From Bacteroidota bacterium (GTDB lineage Bacteria > Bacteroidota > Bacteroidia > Chitinophagales > Chitinophagaceae), in assembly GCA_023386045.1 (NCBI GenBank), contig JAEWKK010000016.1:62001-126000 (forward strand): 64,000 bases of DNA, in the 5' to 3' direction. The notes beneath the pieces were generated by a model that did no database searches, was not told the DNA's origin, and saw nothing but the letters and a program-made list of their open reading frames with translations. Shown here one piece after another: positions 7,485-16,372 of this stretch. A program made the position numbers and the translations under genes. The stretch's first letter is position 1. Every line of letters begins with the position of its first letter.

Positions 7485-8569
7485 CAGAGCTCAATCAACT
7501 GAACTGGCAGTCCGAGTTTTTCCAATTGTTGCTGGAGTCGCTGGCAACTGGTATCAGTAATAAAGACCTGCATTTCTTCATCAGCACAAACCCTGGCGAG
7601 CAGGTTACTGATCCTTTCCTCATCCAGCTTTTCAAAAACATCATCAAGTAATAATAAAGGAGAGATGCGTTTTTCTTCTTTTAAAATTTCCATCTCCGCC
7701 AGCTTCAAGGCAAACAGCAGGCTTTTTCGCTGTCCCTGCGAAGCAATGGATTTAAAAGCTTGTCCCGACAACTGAAAAGAAAGATCATCCTTATGAATTC
7801 CACCAGAAGTTCTTTGCAGCATCAGGTCTTTCTGCCTGTTATGACGAAGTAATTCATCCAGGCTCGTATGATGCAGTTCGCTTTCATAGAAAAGCCCGAT
7901 GTCTTCATACCGCTGGCAGATATCATTGTATAGCTGCTTGACCATCGGAAGAAATTTCAAGAGGAATTCCCTGCGCTTTTCGAATAGGGGTAATCCTTCA
8001 CTGACTATTTGTTCATCAAGAATATCCAGTACGGAAAGGTCTTTATTAAAATGATCGTTGAAAGAACGCAGGAAAGAATTCCGTTGTTGCAGGAGCTTTG
8101 TATAATTGATCAACGACAAAAGGTAATCATGATCCAGCTGTGACAAAAGAGTGTCGATGAATTTTCTTCTTTCCTCACTGCCGCCGATGATCAGCTGCAC
8201 ATCATCCGGTGCTATGGTAACACAGGGATACCTGCCAATATGCTTCGAGAACTTTGTATAAAGTTCATCATTAACCGAAAATTCTTTCCTTCCTGTTTCC
8301 CTGAGAATACAAACAGCTTTCTCCTCATTTCCGTTCAGGTTAAAATGACCTTCCACCCTAAAGCCTTCATGACCCTTATGAATATTCAAAGCATCCTGGC
8401 GAGTAAAATAACTTTTGGTGAAACATAGATAATGAATGGCATCAAGCAGGTTGGTTTTGCCCACACCATTGCGACCACAAATGCCAACGATCCGCTCCGT
8501 AAAATGAAACTCGTTTTGAAAATAATTCTTGAACTGGAATAGCGATATGGAATTTATATAAAGTGCCAA
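7484..8569 (-). CDS. recF: DNA replication and repair protein RecF
   Basis: SMC-like ABC ATPase that with RecO and RecR loads RecA at single-strand gaps. Its 361 residues are the family length. Walker A is GRNGVGKT (32-39). The signature is SQGQRKSLLFALKLAEME and Walker B is PLLLLDDVFEKLD. The start is a TTG (8567-8569) followed by ALYINSISLFQFKNY, the expected first strand. No ATG fits, and a TATCTTTA element (8575-8582) ends 5 nt before the TTG, which matches the leaderless layout of other genes here. The stop codon abuts the octamer array. Confidence 0.95.
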   Translation of the reverse strand: MALYINSISLFQFKNYFQNEFHFTERIVGICGRNGVGKTNLLDAIHYLCFTKSYFTRQDALNIHKGHEGFRVEGHFNLNGNEEKAVCILRETGRKEFSVNDELYTKFSKHIGRYPCVTIAPDDVQLIIGGSEERRKFIDTLLSQLDHDYLLSLINYTKLLQQRNSFLRSFNDHFNKDLSVLDILDEQIVSEGLPLFEKRREFLLKFLPMVKQLYNDICQRYEDIGLFYESELHHTSLDELLRHNRQKDLMLQRTSGGIHKDDLSFQLSGQAFKSIASQGQRKSLLFALKLAEMEILKEEKRISPLLLLDDVFEKLDEERISNLLARVCADEEMQVFITDTSCQRLQQQLEKLGLPVQLIEL

Positions 8570-8661
8570 GCGCCTAAAGATAAGGGAAAGCTCCCTCGTA
8601 AATATGTTAGAACATCCTTCAAACTTCGAAGGTTTTTATTGAATGAAAATGAATCTGATTA

Positions 8662-9543
8662 TCAAATATTTTTGTTCTGTTTACCAGCGATCCTCATTTC
8701 ATTGGCAGTCTGGCTGCTTCCATCATGGCTCCATCCGGGAGGCATGAAAAAATATAGAATGGCATTCTTAAAAGAACCGGAATGCCTGGCTGCATAAAAT
8801 AATTCCTTCCATGTTTTGAAGGCTACCACAAAAGGATTAAAGGAATTTATATTTTTTGTAAGTCCATATACAGGTCTTTCATCCTCCTGTTGAAATGTTC
8901 CGAATAAACGATCCCAGATAATCAGGATACCACCATGATTCCTGTCGAGATATTTCAGGTCACTGCCATGGTGCACCCTGTGATGCGAAGGTGTGTTCAG
9001 CACCAGTTCCAATATACCTGGAAGTTTCTTTACTGTTTCAGTATGGATCCAGAACTGGTAGATCAGGCTCACCTGCTGCATAAATAGGATCCAGATAGGG
9101 TGAAAGCCAGCCAGGGGCATCCATGCCCAGAAAAGGAAAGATCCTGTAGCATTGCCGGTCCAGGTCTGTCGCAGTGCTGCCGCCAGGTTATAATGTTGTG
9201 AAGAATGATGAACCACATGTGAGGCCCAGAACCAGTTGACACGATGTGAAACACGATGAAACCAGTAATAAGAAAAATCATCAGCAAGAAATAGCAGGAC
9301 CCAGTACCACCAGCTTCCGGCATTCAAATCAAAAACCCTGAACTGGTATAAAAAACTAAAGAAGGCAAAAATAATAGCCTTGGTGCCAAAGCCAACAATG
9401 ACATTACCTATACCCAAACCGAGGCTGCTCCAGGTATCCTTTTTTTCATAAAGCTTTCTATTCTCCCTGTACGAAAACCATGCTTCCAGGGAAAGGAGCA
9501 AAAGAAAGCCGGGGATGGCATAATAAAGAAGTGCAGGAGGCAT
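8662..9543 (-). CDS. Sterol desaturase / fatty acid hydroxylase family membrane protein
   Basis: A 293-residue integral membrane di-iron enzyme. The histidine clusters that bind the iron pair are intact: HRVSH (96-100), HVVHH (109-113) and HHRVHH (187-192), plus H167 between membrane segments. Hydrophobic helices lie near 5-20, 48-66, 80-90 and 131-165. Members hydroxylate or desaturate lipids such as fatty acids, carotenoids or ether lipids. The substrate cannot be told. It starts with the ATG at 9541-9543. It stands alone on the minus strand, separated from the pyrophosphatase gene by a repeat-rich spacer. Confidence 0.85.
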   Translation of the reverse strand: MPPALLYYAIPGFLLLLSLEAWFSYRENRKLYEKKDTWSSLGLGIGNVIVGFGTKAIIFAFFSFLYQFRVFDLNAGSWWYWVLLFLADDFSYYWFHRVSHRVNWFWASHVVHHSSQHYNLAAALRQTWTGNATGSFLFWAWMPLAGFHPIWILFMQQVSLIYQFWIHTETVKKLPGILELVLNTPSHHRVHHGSDLKYLDRNHGGILIIWDRLFGTFQQEDERPVYGLTKNINSFNPFVVAFKTWKELFYAARHSGSFKNAILYFFMPPGWSHDGSSQTANEMRIAGKQNKNI

Positions 9544-9580
9544 TACTGAAATTAATAAAAGAGAGAATCATGGGCAAATA

Positions 9581-9667
9581 GACGATAGACCATGGATCAT
9601 GGACCATAGACGATCACTGCTATCCGGAGAAACAGACCATGGACCATGGACTATGGACTATGGACTA
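9581..9667 (+). repeat. Heptamer repeat GAC(C/T)ATG, two blocks
   Basis: The first block (9581-9615) reads GACGATA, GACCATG, GATCATG, GACCATA, GACGATC. The second (9635-9667) reads GACCATG twice, GACTATG twice, then GACTA. Both keep a strict 7-bp period. The units contain the palindrome CCATGG across junctions. The reverse complement of the same unit occurs at 16316-16343. Confidence 0.88.
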
Positions 9668-9674
9668 AAAAGAA

Positions 9675-9712
9675 AAGTCCCCGGCAAGCAGTTAGCCGGG
9701 GAACTTTATTTG
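9675..9712 (-). terminator. Terminator of the pyrophosphatase gene
   Basis: The 8-bp stem TCCCCGGC / GCCGGGGA (9678-9685 with 9695-9702) encloses a 9-nt loop. On the minus strand it is followed by ACTTTTCTTTTT. It lies 28 bp beyond the hppA stop. Confidence 0.82.
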
Positions 9713-9729
9713 TCTCTCACAAAGCAGAA

Positions 9730-11988
9730 TTAATTATACTGAACGGTGTTATCCGTCTTTTTTGCTGTAGTCAGGGGTAAAGACCGCTCAACTTTTGTTT
9801 TCGCTGCATCATCCTCTACATTATTTTTTGTCTGGAACATTTCCGCCAGGGTTGGGGCAATAACCAGCGAAACAATGGACATCAGTTTGATCAGGATGTT
9901 CATGGAAGGTCCTGAAGTATCCTTGAAGGGATCGCCCACTGTATCACCGGTAACAGAGGCCTTATGCGGATCAGAGCCTTTGAAATATTTCTGGCCATTG
10001 ATATCCACACCTTTCTCAAAGCTTTTCTTGGCATTATCCCAGGCACCGCCTGCATTATTCTGAAACATTCCCATTAATACACCACTCACTGTGGCACCCG
10101 CCAGGAATCCACCAAGGGCTTCTGGACCCATCAGAAAACCAATGATCAGGGGAGCAACAATTGCAATGGCACCAGGCAGCATCATTTTTTTGATGGAAGC
10201 CTCGGTAGAAATAGCCACGCATTTATCATACTCGGGCTTGCCCTTACCTTCCATGATCCCGGGGATCTCACGGAACTGGCGGCGCACTTCTTCCACCATA
10301 CTCATGGCGGCTTCACCTACAGCACGAATGGCCAGTGAAGAGAAAATGAAAGGGATCATGCCACCCACAAACAGGGAGGCCAGTACATCAGCTTTATAAA
10401 TATCGATACCAGTAATGCCAGAAACGCCAACAAATGCGGCAAAGAGCGCAAGTGCTGTCAGAGCTGCCGAAGCGATGGCAAAGCCTTTACCGGTTGCAGC
10501 GGTTGTATTACCAACAGCATCAAGTGTATCGGTTTTTTCACGTACTTCTTTTGGAAGCTCACTCATTTCTGCAATACCACCTGCATTATCTGCAATGGGT
10601 CCAAAGGCATCGATCGCCAGCTGCATGGCTGTTGTAGCCATCATACCGGCAGCAGCAATGGCAACACCATACAATCCTGCAAAATGATAAGAACCATAAA
10701 TACCACCTGCCAAAACCAGGATAGGAAGGAAGGTTGACTCCATTCCCACAGCAAGTCCACCAATCACGTTGGTGGCATGGCCGGTAGCTGATTGCCTGGT
10801 GATGCTCAATACAGGACGTTTGCCCATGGCAGTATAATATTCAGTGATAATGCTCATTAGGGTTCCTACTACCAGTCCAACAAGAATGGCATAGAATACA
10901 TCCATCTTATCGAAACCAAATCCACGCAGGTACATGCGGCCTTCAGGAAGAATAAAATCACAAAGGAAATAAGAGGCAATGGCAGTCAGGATAATCGAAC
11001 CCCAGTTACCCATGTTCAATGCATTCTGCACCACACCTGTGCTGATCCCTGCTTTATCAGAAATGCGGACAAACCAGGTGCCCACTATAGAAAATAAAAT
11101 TCCCACACCAGCGATCAGCATTGGCAATAAGATGGGAGAGAAGCCATTGAAACCATCATTCAGCGCCACCGCATTTCTCATGCTTTCGGTAGATCCTACT
11201 TCATGTCCTAACACAATTGTTGCAAGAACAGTGGCAACATAAGAACCAAAAAGGTCGGCACCCATACCTGCAACGTCACCAACGTTATCACCCACATTAT
11301 CGGCAATGGTTGCAGGGTTGCGCGGATCATCTTCAGGAATACCTGCTTCCACCTTTCCAACAAGGTCAGCACCCACATCGGCTGCTTTTGTATAGATTCC
11401 ACCGCCAACACGTGCAAAAAGTGCGATGGATTCAGCACCCAGTGAAAATCCTGTCAGTACTTCAATCGCTCTTGTTACAGCAAGATCCGAGGACAATGCA
11501 CCCGGAGCCAGCCATTTTAATAAGATGATGAACAGTCCACCCAGTCCCATTACAGCCAGACCTGCTACACCCATTCCCATTACAGCACCACCGGTAAATG
11601 AAACCTTCAGGGCTTTGGAAAGAGAAGTACGGGCAGCTTGTGCCGTGCGCACATTGGCCCTGGTAGCAGCACGCATACCGATATAACCAGCCAGCGCACT
11701 GAAAAAAGCTCCAATGATAAAAGCTACAGCAATGAACCAGTGTGATTCTTCGCTACGGCTTCCCATAAAGCCCAGAAGAAGGGCTACGATGATGCCGAAA
11801 TATGTGAGGATCTTCCATTCTGCTTTCAAAAAGGCCATGGCACCTTCTGCAATGTAATTACCGATCTCTTTCATTCGGTCGGTACCTGCATCCTGTTTGC
11901 TCACCCAGGCGAATTTCCAAAGCGTGTATAAAAGTCCGATCAATCCCATAATAGGGACGAGGTAAACGTAAGAATCAAAAGAATTCAT
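9730..11988 (-). CDS. hppA: Membrane-bound ion-translocating pyrophosphatase
   Basis: Couples PPi hydrolysis to pumping of H+ or Na+ across the inner membrane. It has 752 residues and about 16 membrane helices. The catalytic signature DVGADLVGK is near residue 203, followed by [20 protein letters not shown]. The sequence [10 protein letters not shown] near 491 has alanine where K+-independent enzymes carry lysine, so it belongs to the K+-dependent class; H+ versus Na+ cannot be decided. The start is the ATG at 11986-11988. An upstream in-frame extension would overlap the nnr gene and lie upstream of the TATCTTTG promoter at 12035-12042. Confidence 0.95.
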   Translation of the reverse strand: MNSFDSYVYLVPIMGLIGLLYTLWKFAWVSKQDAGTDRMKEIGNYIAEGAMAFLKAEWKILTYFGIIVALLLGFMGSRSEESHWFIAVAFIIGAFFSALAGYIGMRAATRANVRTAQAARTSLSKALKVSFTGGAVMGMGVAGLAVMGLGGLFIILLKWLAPGALSSDLAVTRAIEVLTGFSLGAESIALFARVGGGIYTKAADVGADLVGKVEAGIPEDDPRNPATIADNVGDNVGDVAGMGADLFGSYVATVLATIVLGHEVGSTESMRNAVALNDGFNGFSPILLPMLIAGVGILFSIVGTWFVRISDKAGISTGVVQNALNMGNWGSIILTAIASYFLCDFILPEGRMYLRGFGFDKMDVFYAILVGLVVGTLMSIITEYYTAMGKRPVLSITRQSATGHATNVIGGLAVGMESTFLPILVLAGGIYGSYHFAGLYGVAIAAAGMMATTAMQLAIDAFGPIADNAGGIAEMSELPKEVREKTDTLDAVGNTTAATGKGFAIASAALTALALFAAFVGVSGITGIDIYKADVLASLFVGGMIPFIFSSLAIRAVGEAAMSMVEEVRRQFREIPGIMEGKGKPEYDKCVAISTEASIKKMMLPGAIAIVAPLIIGFLMGPEALGGFLAGATVSGVLMGMFQNNAGGAWDNAKKSFEKGVDINGQKYFKGSDPHKASVTGDTVGDPFKDTSGPSMNILIKLMSIVSLVIAPTLAEMFQTKNNVEDDAAKTKVERSLPLTTAKKTDNTVQYN

Positions 11989-12034
11989 GATTGGAGTCTT
12001 AAGTTGTTTATTAGTGCCGATTTTTTTCGGGAGG

Positions 12035-12042
12035 CAAAGATA
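12035..12042 (-). promoter_or_regulatory. -7 promoter element for hppA
   Basis: TATCTTTG on the minus strand lies 46 nt upstream of the hppA ATG. It supports the short start and rules out translation from 12225. Confidence 0.65.
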
Positions 12043-12109
12043 GGGGTTGAGCCCGATTTTGGAAGCCCAGGCAATTGAAAATGAATAAAGAGTGTTTTGC
12101 CGGATCAGA

Positions 12110-13627
12110 TCAGGTACCAGTTGTTTCCAGGGAACTGAAAGCAGCGGGCAGGTAACCAATGAGTTCAGAAGGTAATATAAAGGTCTCGCCCAGTGATACC
12201 GCAGCAGCATCACCCGCGCATCCATGCAAATAAACTCCCAGCAGGGCCGCAGCTACCGGTTCATAACGCTGCGCAACAAAAGAGGTGATGATGCCCGTTA
12301 ATACATCACCACTTCCTCCTTTGGCCATTCCTGCATTTCCTGTACTGTTGAACCAGGCAGACCCACCAGGCATGGCAACCAGGGTATGATGACCTTTCAG
12401 AACTACAATTATTTTGTGTGACCTTGCCATTTCTCTTGCAGCTTCTATCCTCTCAAAATCATTTTCATGGTGATGGGTGAGACGGTCGAATTCTTTGGGA
12501 TGTGGTGTAATAATGGAAAATGGAGGTAATTGTTTCAGCAACTCAGGATGCATTGAAATACAATTCAGCCCATCGGCATCAATAACCAAAGGCTTCTGGT
12601 AACGGCGAACCATAAAGGAAATTAATCTTTGTGTGGGCTCTGAGGTGCCTATACCCGGACCAATTCCAATAGCATCATATTTTTCAATTTCATCTGGAAG
12701 CTGTGTCAACATATTTTCGTTTTCATCTGTCAACACCATGGCCTCCGGTACTGCAGTTTGCATCACCACATACCCACATTTAGGAAGGTAACAGGTCAGC
12801 AGGCCTGTGCCGCTATGAAGACAAGCCCTTGCCGCCAGAACTGCCGCGCCCATCTTGCCATAACTTCCTGCAATTAGCAGGCTATGCCCGAATTCACCCT
12901 TGTGTGCAAAAGGATTTCTTGCCCTGTACAATTGCCTGATATCTTCTTTGGTGATCAATTGTGTGGAGATATCCTTTTCATTAAAATAACCAGCGTGAAG
13001 TCCAATAGGAAGGATATGCACTTCACCAATGTATTCCGCATTTTCCTGTACCAGCAAGGCCAGTTTGTAACATTCAAAACTGAGTGTATAGTTTGCCCTG
13101 ATCACAGGGTTGCCTTTTGATGATCTGTCCACATACAATCCACTGGGCAGGTCTATGGAAACTATCACTGAACCGGATTGGTTAAGATGATTCACTAAAT
13201 CTGCAGCCAGTCCTGATAAGGATTTATTCAATCCATAGCCAAACAGCGCATCAACCAGGATTTGATTTTTTGAAAGAACTGGAAAATGTTCTGCAGATTG
13301 TAAGTAATGGATATCCGCCAGCGGCAGTTCATGAAGTCTTTGAAGGTTGGCCTGGAAATCTTCTGATCCTTTGCTACCAGTTTCCAGTATATAAATTGAA
13401 ACAGTGTATTGATTTAATAGAAGCAATCTTGCAATGGCCAGCCCATCGCCACCATTATTTCCTTTTCCACAAAAAATACTGAAAGAAAATTCCTGCCATT
13501 TTTTTTCAATGATCCAGTCTGTGCATTTTTGAGCAGCTCTTTCCATTAGCTGGAGAGAAGCAATGGGCTCATGTATGATGGTGTACTGATCCCATACTTT
13601 TAATTGTTGTGCTGAGAGGATGTACAT
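12110..13627 (-). CDS. nnr: Bifunctional NAD(P)H-hydrate epimerase / ADP-dependent dehydratase
   Basis: A metabolite-repair enzyme of 505 residues that restores damaged NADHX and NADPHX. The N-terminal epimerase half (YjeF_N) shows GKGNNGGDG (54-62) and DALFGYG. The C-terminal ADP-dependent dehydratase half has GAAVLAARACLHSGTGLLT, GIGPGIG and GNAGMAKGGSGDVLTG (near 428-443). Both catalytic halves look complete, as in most bacteria. It begins 2 bp after the stop of the serine hydrolase gene, so the two form an operon. The start ATG is at 13625-13627. Confidence 0.95.
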   Translation of the reverse strand: MYILSAQQLKVWDQYTIIHEPIASLQLMERAAQKCTDWIIEKKWQEFSFSIFCGKGNNGGDGLAIARLLLLNQYTVSIYILETGSKGSEDFQANLQRLHELPLADIHYLQSAEHFPVLSKNQILVDALFGYGLNKSLSGLAADLVNHLNQSGSVIVSIDLPSGLYVDRSSKGNPVIRANYTLSFECYKLALLVQENAEYIGEVHILPIGLHAGYFNEKDISTQLITKEDIRQLYRARNPFAHKGEFGHSLLIAGSYGKMGAAVLAARACLHSGTGLLTCYLPKCGYVVMQTAVPEAMVLTDENENMLTQLPDEIEKYDAIGIGPGIGTSEPTQRLISFMVRRYQKPLVIDADGLNCISMHPELLKQLPPFSIITPHPKEFDRLTHHHENDFERIEAAREMARSHKIIVVLKGHHTLVAMPGGSAWFNSTGNAGMAKGGSGDVLTGIITSFVAQRYEPVAAALLGVYLHGCAGDAAAVSLGETFILPSELIGYLPAAFSSLETTGT

Positions 13628-13629
13628 GC

Positions 13630-14793
13630 TTAATCTTCGCCGGTGTCATCTGACTTACCGTCGTAAGGTCCAAACAAATTATACATTTTCTTGGCAATAG
13701 CATAAACACCCATGTTCATTTTATTGCCTGTCATGATAATTGTTACCTGTTCATCAGTAAGCCTGGCAAAGATCGCATTGAAGCCATGCCACCTGCCATT
13801 GTGGAAAATCACCTTTTTACCATTAGGCAAAATCAGCAGGTGCCATCCCAATCCGTAATTCTTGATCCCTGGTTTTTCATTGCTGTAGGGAGTGAAGGCA
13901 GAGTCAAGCAAAGCAGGACTGATGATCCTTCCATCATACAATGCCTGGTCCCATTTTAAAAGGTCGCGACAGGTAGAATAAATATTCTTATCACCCACAG
14001 GACCATCTGTAAAATCAGGAGGCCAGAGTGCACCATTGTATTGGTAAGAATACACCACGTTGGCAGAATCAGCCGCGGTTCTTACAAAGGTATTTTCCAT
14101 TCCCAGCGGCTTGAAAAAATGATCCTTCATGTATTGGGCAAAAGATAAACCGCTAACTTTTTCAATGATGGAAGCCAGAACCACGTAATTGGTATTGCAA
14201 TAACGATAACGCTTGTCAGGATTTGCTGTTACCGGGGGCTTCCAGTTGATCATAGTATTGATCACATCTTCATTGGTGGCGGTTTGTTTTTTATTCCAGC
14301 CCATTTCTTCCATATAATAGAGATAATTGGGCAGGCCGCTTCTGTGGTTGAGCAGCATTTTAACCGTTACTTCGGTATAAGGGAAAAGAGGAAAATATTT
14401 GGTTACAGGATCATTCAAACCCATTTTTCCTTCCTGCACCAGTTTAAGGATGGCTGCAGAGGTGAGAGTCTTTCCTGTTGATGCCACCTGCAGGGGTGTG
14501 TTGGGTGTCATCGAGTCTTTTTTCTGCCAGTTGCTGAAGCCAGAATAACGCTCATAAACAGGCACACCATTTTTTGCTACCAGTATGCCTCCGCTGAAAT
14601 TTCTTTCGGAAATATGCTTATCAATAAAGTCGGCAACGATATCGTGGTATTTTTTCGATTCTGCCGGATCAAGAGGAGGTCTTGGATTGATCAGCAGAAG
14701 GGTATCTTTTTTGACTACAAGGGGCTTCTTGGCTCCCGACTGGCAGCCATAGGTTAGGGTCAGCAGGGTGATAACAAATACAAATGTTTTCAA
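13630..14793 (-). CDS. Serine hydrolase, beta-lactamase/class C PBP family, lipoprotein
   Basis: A 387-residue exported protein with the serine beta-lactamase-like fold. The signal peptide MKTFVFVITLLTLTYGC has a lipobox cysteine at 17. The nucleophile motif is STGK (Ser105, Lys108). The second motif is YCN (198-200), and a late HNGRWHG replaces the KTG box, as in many class C esterases. Such proteins are peptidases or esterases more often than true beta-lactamases. The start is a TTG at 14791-14793: an in-frame stop lies four codons upstream and no ATG precedes the signal peptide. It is upstream of, and co-transcribed with, nnr. Confidence 0.85.
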   Translation of the reverse strand: MKTFVFVITLLTLTYGCQSGAKKPLVVKKDTLLLINPRPPLDPAESKKYHDIVADFIDKHISERNFSGGILVAKNGVPVYERYSGFSNWQKKDSMTPNTPLQVASTGKTLTSAAILKLVQEGKMGLNDPVTKYFPLFPYTEVTVKMLLNHRSGLPNYLYYMEEMGWNKKQTATNEDVINTMINWKPPVTANPDKRYRYCNTNYVVLASIIEKVSGLSFAQYMKDHFFKPLGMENTFVRTAADSANVVYSYQYNGALWPPDFTDGPVGDKNIYSTCRDLLKWDQALYDGRIISPALLDSAFTPYSNEKPGIKNYGLGWHLLILPNGKKVIFHNGRWHGFNAIFARLTDEQVTIIMTGNKMNMGVYAIAKKMYNLFGPYDGKSDDTGED

Positions 14794-14914
14794 ATCCAGA
14801 ATTTTTCAGATGAAATTGGGTTTCAAGGTAAAATTATCAGAAATCTCCTCACAAAAACAAATCCAAGTTTTGGCACGGCAGATTTCACTTTTATTTATTG
14901 CGTTTATTTGCGCT

Positions 14915-16150
14915 ATGGATCGGTCTCAAACAAGCTACCCCAAAGAAAAAATAAGGGTTTTACTACTGGAGAATATCAGTGAAATTACGGTTCAAAATTT
15001 CGCAAGAAATGGATATTCGCAGGTACAAAGACTCAGCAAAGCCCTGTCTGAAGATGAGTTGATAGCGGCCATTAAAAATGTCCACATCCTGGGGATCAGG
15101 TCCAAGACCCAGGTCACTGCCGCCGTATTAAAGGCGGCATCCAGGCTCCAGGCCATCGGCTGTTTTTGCATTGGTGTAAACCAGGTGAACCTGAATGTGG
15201 CTACACAAAATGGGGTGGCGGTATTCAATGCACCTTATTCCAATACCAGGTCTGTAGCTGAACTGGTTATTGGGTCTGCTATCATGCTTATACGAAGGAT
15301 ACCAGATAAAAATAAAGCAGCTCACAATGGCATCTGGATGAAAGAAGCCAGTGGCAGCTACGAACTAAGGGGGAAAACCCTTGGCATTATTGGTTATGGC
15401 AATATTGGTTCACAGGTAAGTGTGCTGGCAGAAAGCCTGGGAATGAAGGTCATCTTTTATGATGTTGAAACCAAGTTGCCATTGGGAAATGCTGCTGATA
15501 TGAGAAGCCTGAAAGAAGTGCTTTCACATTCAGATGTAATCACCCTGCATGTTCCGGAAAATCCAACCACCAAAAATCTAATCAATAAAACCAACCTGAA
15601 GTATTGTAAAAAAGGAGCCATTATCATTAATTATGCAAGGGGTGAAGTGATTCAGCTGGCTGATCTCAAAAAAGCTCTTGAATCGGGACAGATTGGTGGT
15701 GCTGCGGTAGATGTTTTTCCGGTGGAACCTGAAAAGAACGGCGATCATTTTGAAACGCCGCTGCAGGGCTTATCCAATGTGATCCTTACACCTCATATCG
15801 GTGGATCAACAGAAGAAGCCCAGCAAAATATTGGTGAAGATGTCAGTAGTAAACTGCTGAATTATCTCGAGAAAGGCATCACATTGGGATCACATACCGT
15901 GCCTGCGCTTTCTCTTCCTCCACAGGAAGGAGCCCACAGGATCCTGCATATCCACAAAAACGTTCCTGGTGTTTTGAGCGCCATCAACGGGGAACTGTCA
16001 AAACACAAGATCAATATTGTTGGGCAATATCTCAAGACCAACGACAGTATTGGTTATGTTGTTGTTGATGTTGACAAGCAATTATCCAACCGGGCAACAC
16101 AACTATTAAAAGATGTACCACACACCATAAAGGTCCGTTTACTTTACTGA
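14915..16150 (+). CDS. serA: D-3-phosphoglycerate dehydrogenase
   Basis: First step of serine synthesis, oxidising 3-phosphoglycerate with NAD. It has 411 residues, essentially the E. coli SerA length. The NAD site is LGIIGYGNIGSQV (about 155-167). The substrate domain ends with NYARGEV and PHIGGSTEEAQ. The C-terminus is an ACT domain (about 340-411) starting ILHIHKNVPGVLSAIN, expected to sense serine. The start is the ATG at 14915 (MDRSQTSYPKEKIRVLLLEN): a longer frame reaches back into the divergent hydrolase gene and has no family resemblance. No serC or serB gene is adjacent. Confidence 0.94.
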   Translation: MDRSQTSYPKEKIRVLLLENISEITVQNFARNGYSQVQRLSKALSEDELIAAIKNVHILGIRSKTQVTAAVLKAASRLQAIGCFCIGVNQVNLNVATQNGVAVFNAPYSNTRSVAELVIGSAIMLIRRIPDKNKAAHNGIWMKEASGSYELRGKTLGIIGYGNIGSQVSVLAESLGMKVIFYDVETKLPLGNAADMRSLKEVLSHSDVITLHVPENPTTKNLINKTNLKYCKKGAIIINYARGEVIQLADLKKALESGQIGGAAVDVFPVEPEKNGDHFETPLQGLSNVILTPHIGGSTEEAQQNIGEDVSSKLLNYLEKGITLGSHTVPALSLPPQEGAHRILHIHKNVPGVLSAINGELSKHKINIVGQYLKTNDSIGYVVVDVDKQLSNRATQLLKDVPHTIKVRLLY

Positions 16151-16315
16151 TTAACCAGATTTCATCGCGTTGCTCATCCCTCACCAGTCCCTGATCAATC
16201 AAGGTTCGATTATTGTAGCAGAAAGTCAAATGAATTTTCAGCAGGAATGATGATCGGTTAAAAAGGAATTACTATTCTCGAAAACAATCCTGGTCATTTC
16301 TGATGAACTTTATTC

Positions 16316-16343
16316 TATAGTCCATGGTCTATGGTCCATGGAC
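16316..16343 (-). repeat. Heptamer repeat, reverse orientation
   Basis: Four 7-bp units, TATAGTC, CATGGTC, TATGGTC and CATGGAC. Three are the reverse complement of the GAC(C/T)ATG units at 9581-9667, or one change from it; the last, CATGGAC, reads in either orientation across the CCATGG palindrome. It lies in the 222-bp spacer between serA and ndh. Confidence 0.75.
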
Positions 16344-16372
16344 CATATCAGTGAACCCTAATTCAATAAGCA

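Noticed and set aside
8600..8645. CCTTC...GAAGG hairpin followed by T-run on the plus strand
   Set aside because: No plus-strand gene ends nearby and the minus strand lacks a T-run, so it does not fit as a terminator of the hydroxylase gene; it may be chance.
11989..12225. 79-codon N-terminal extension of the membrane pyrophosphatase
   Set aside because: It overlaps the 3' end of nnr and lies upstream of the TATCTTTG promoter. The family starts at the ATG at 11988.
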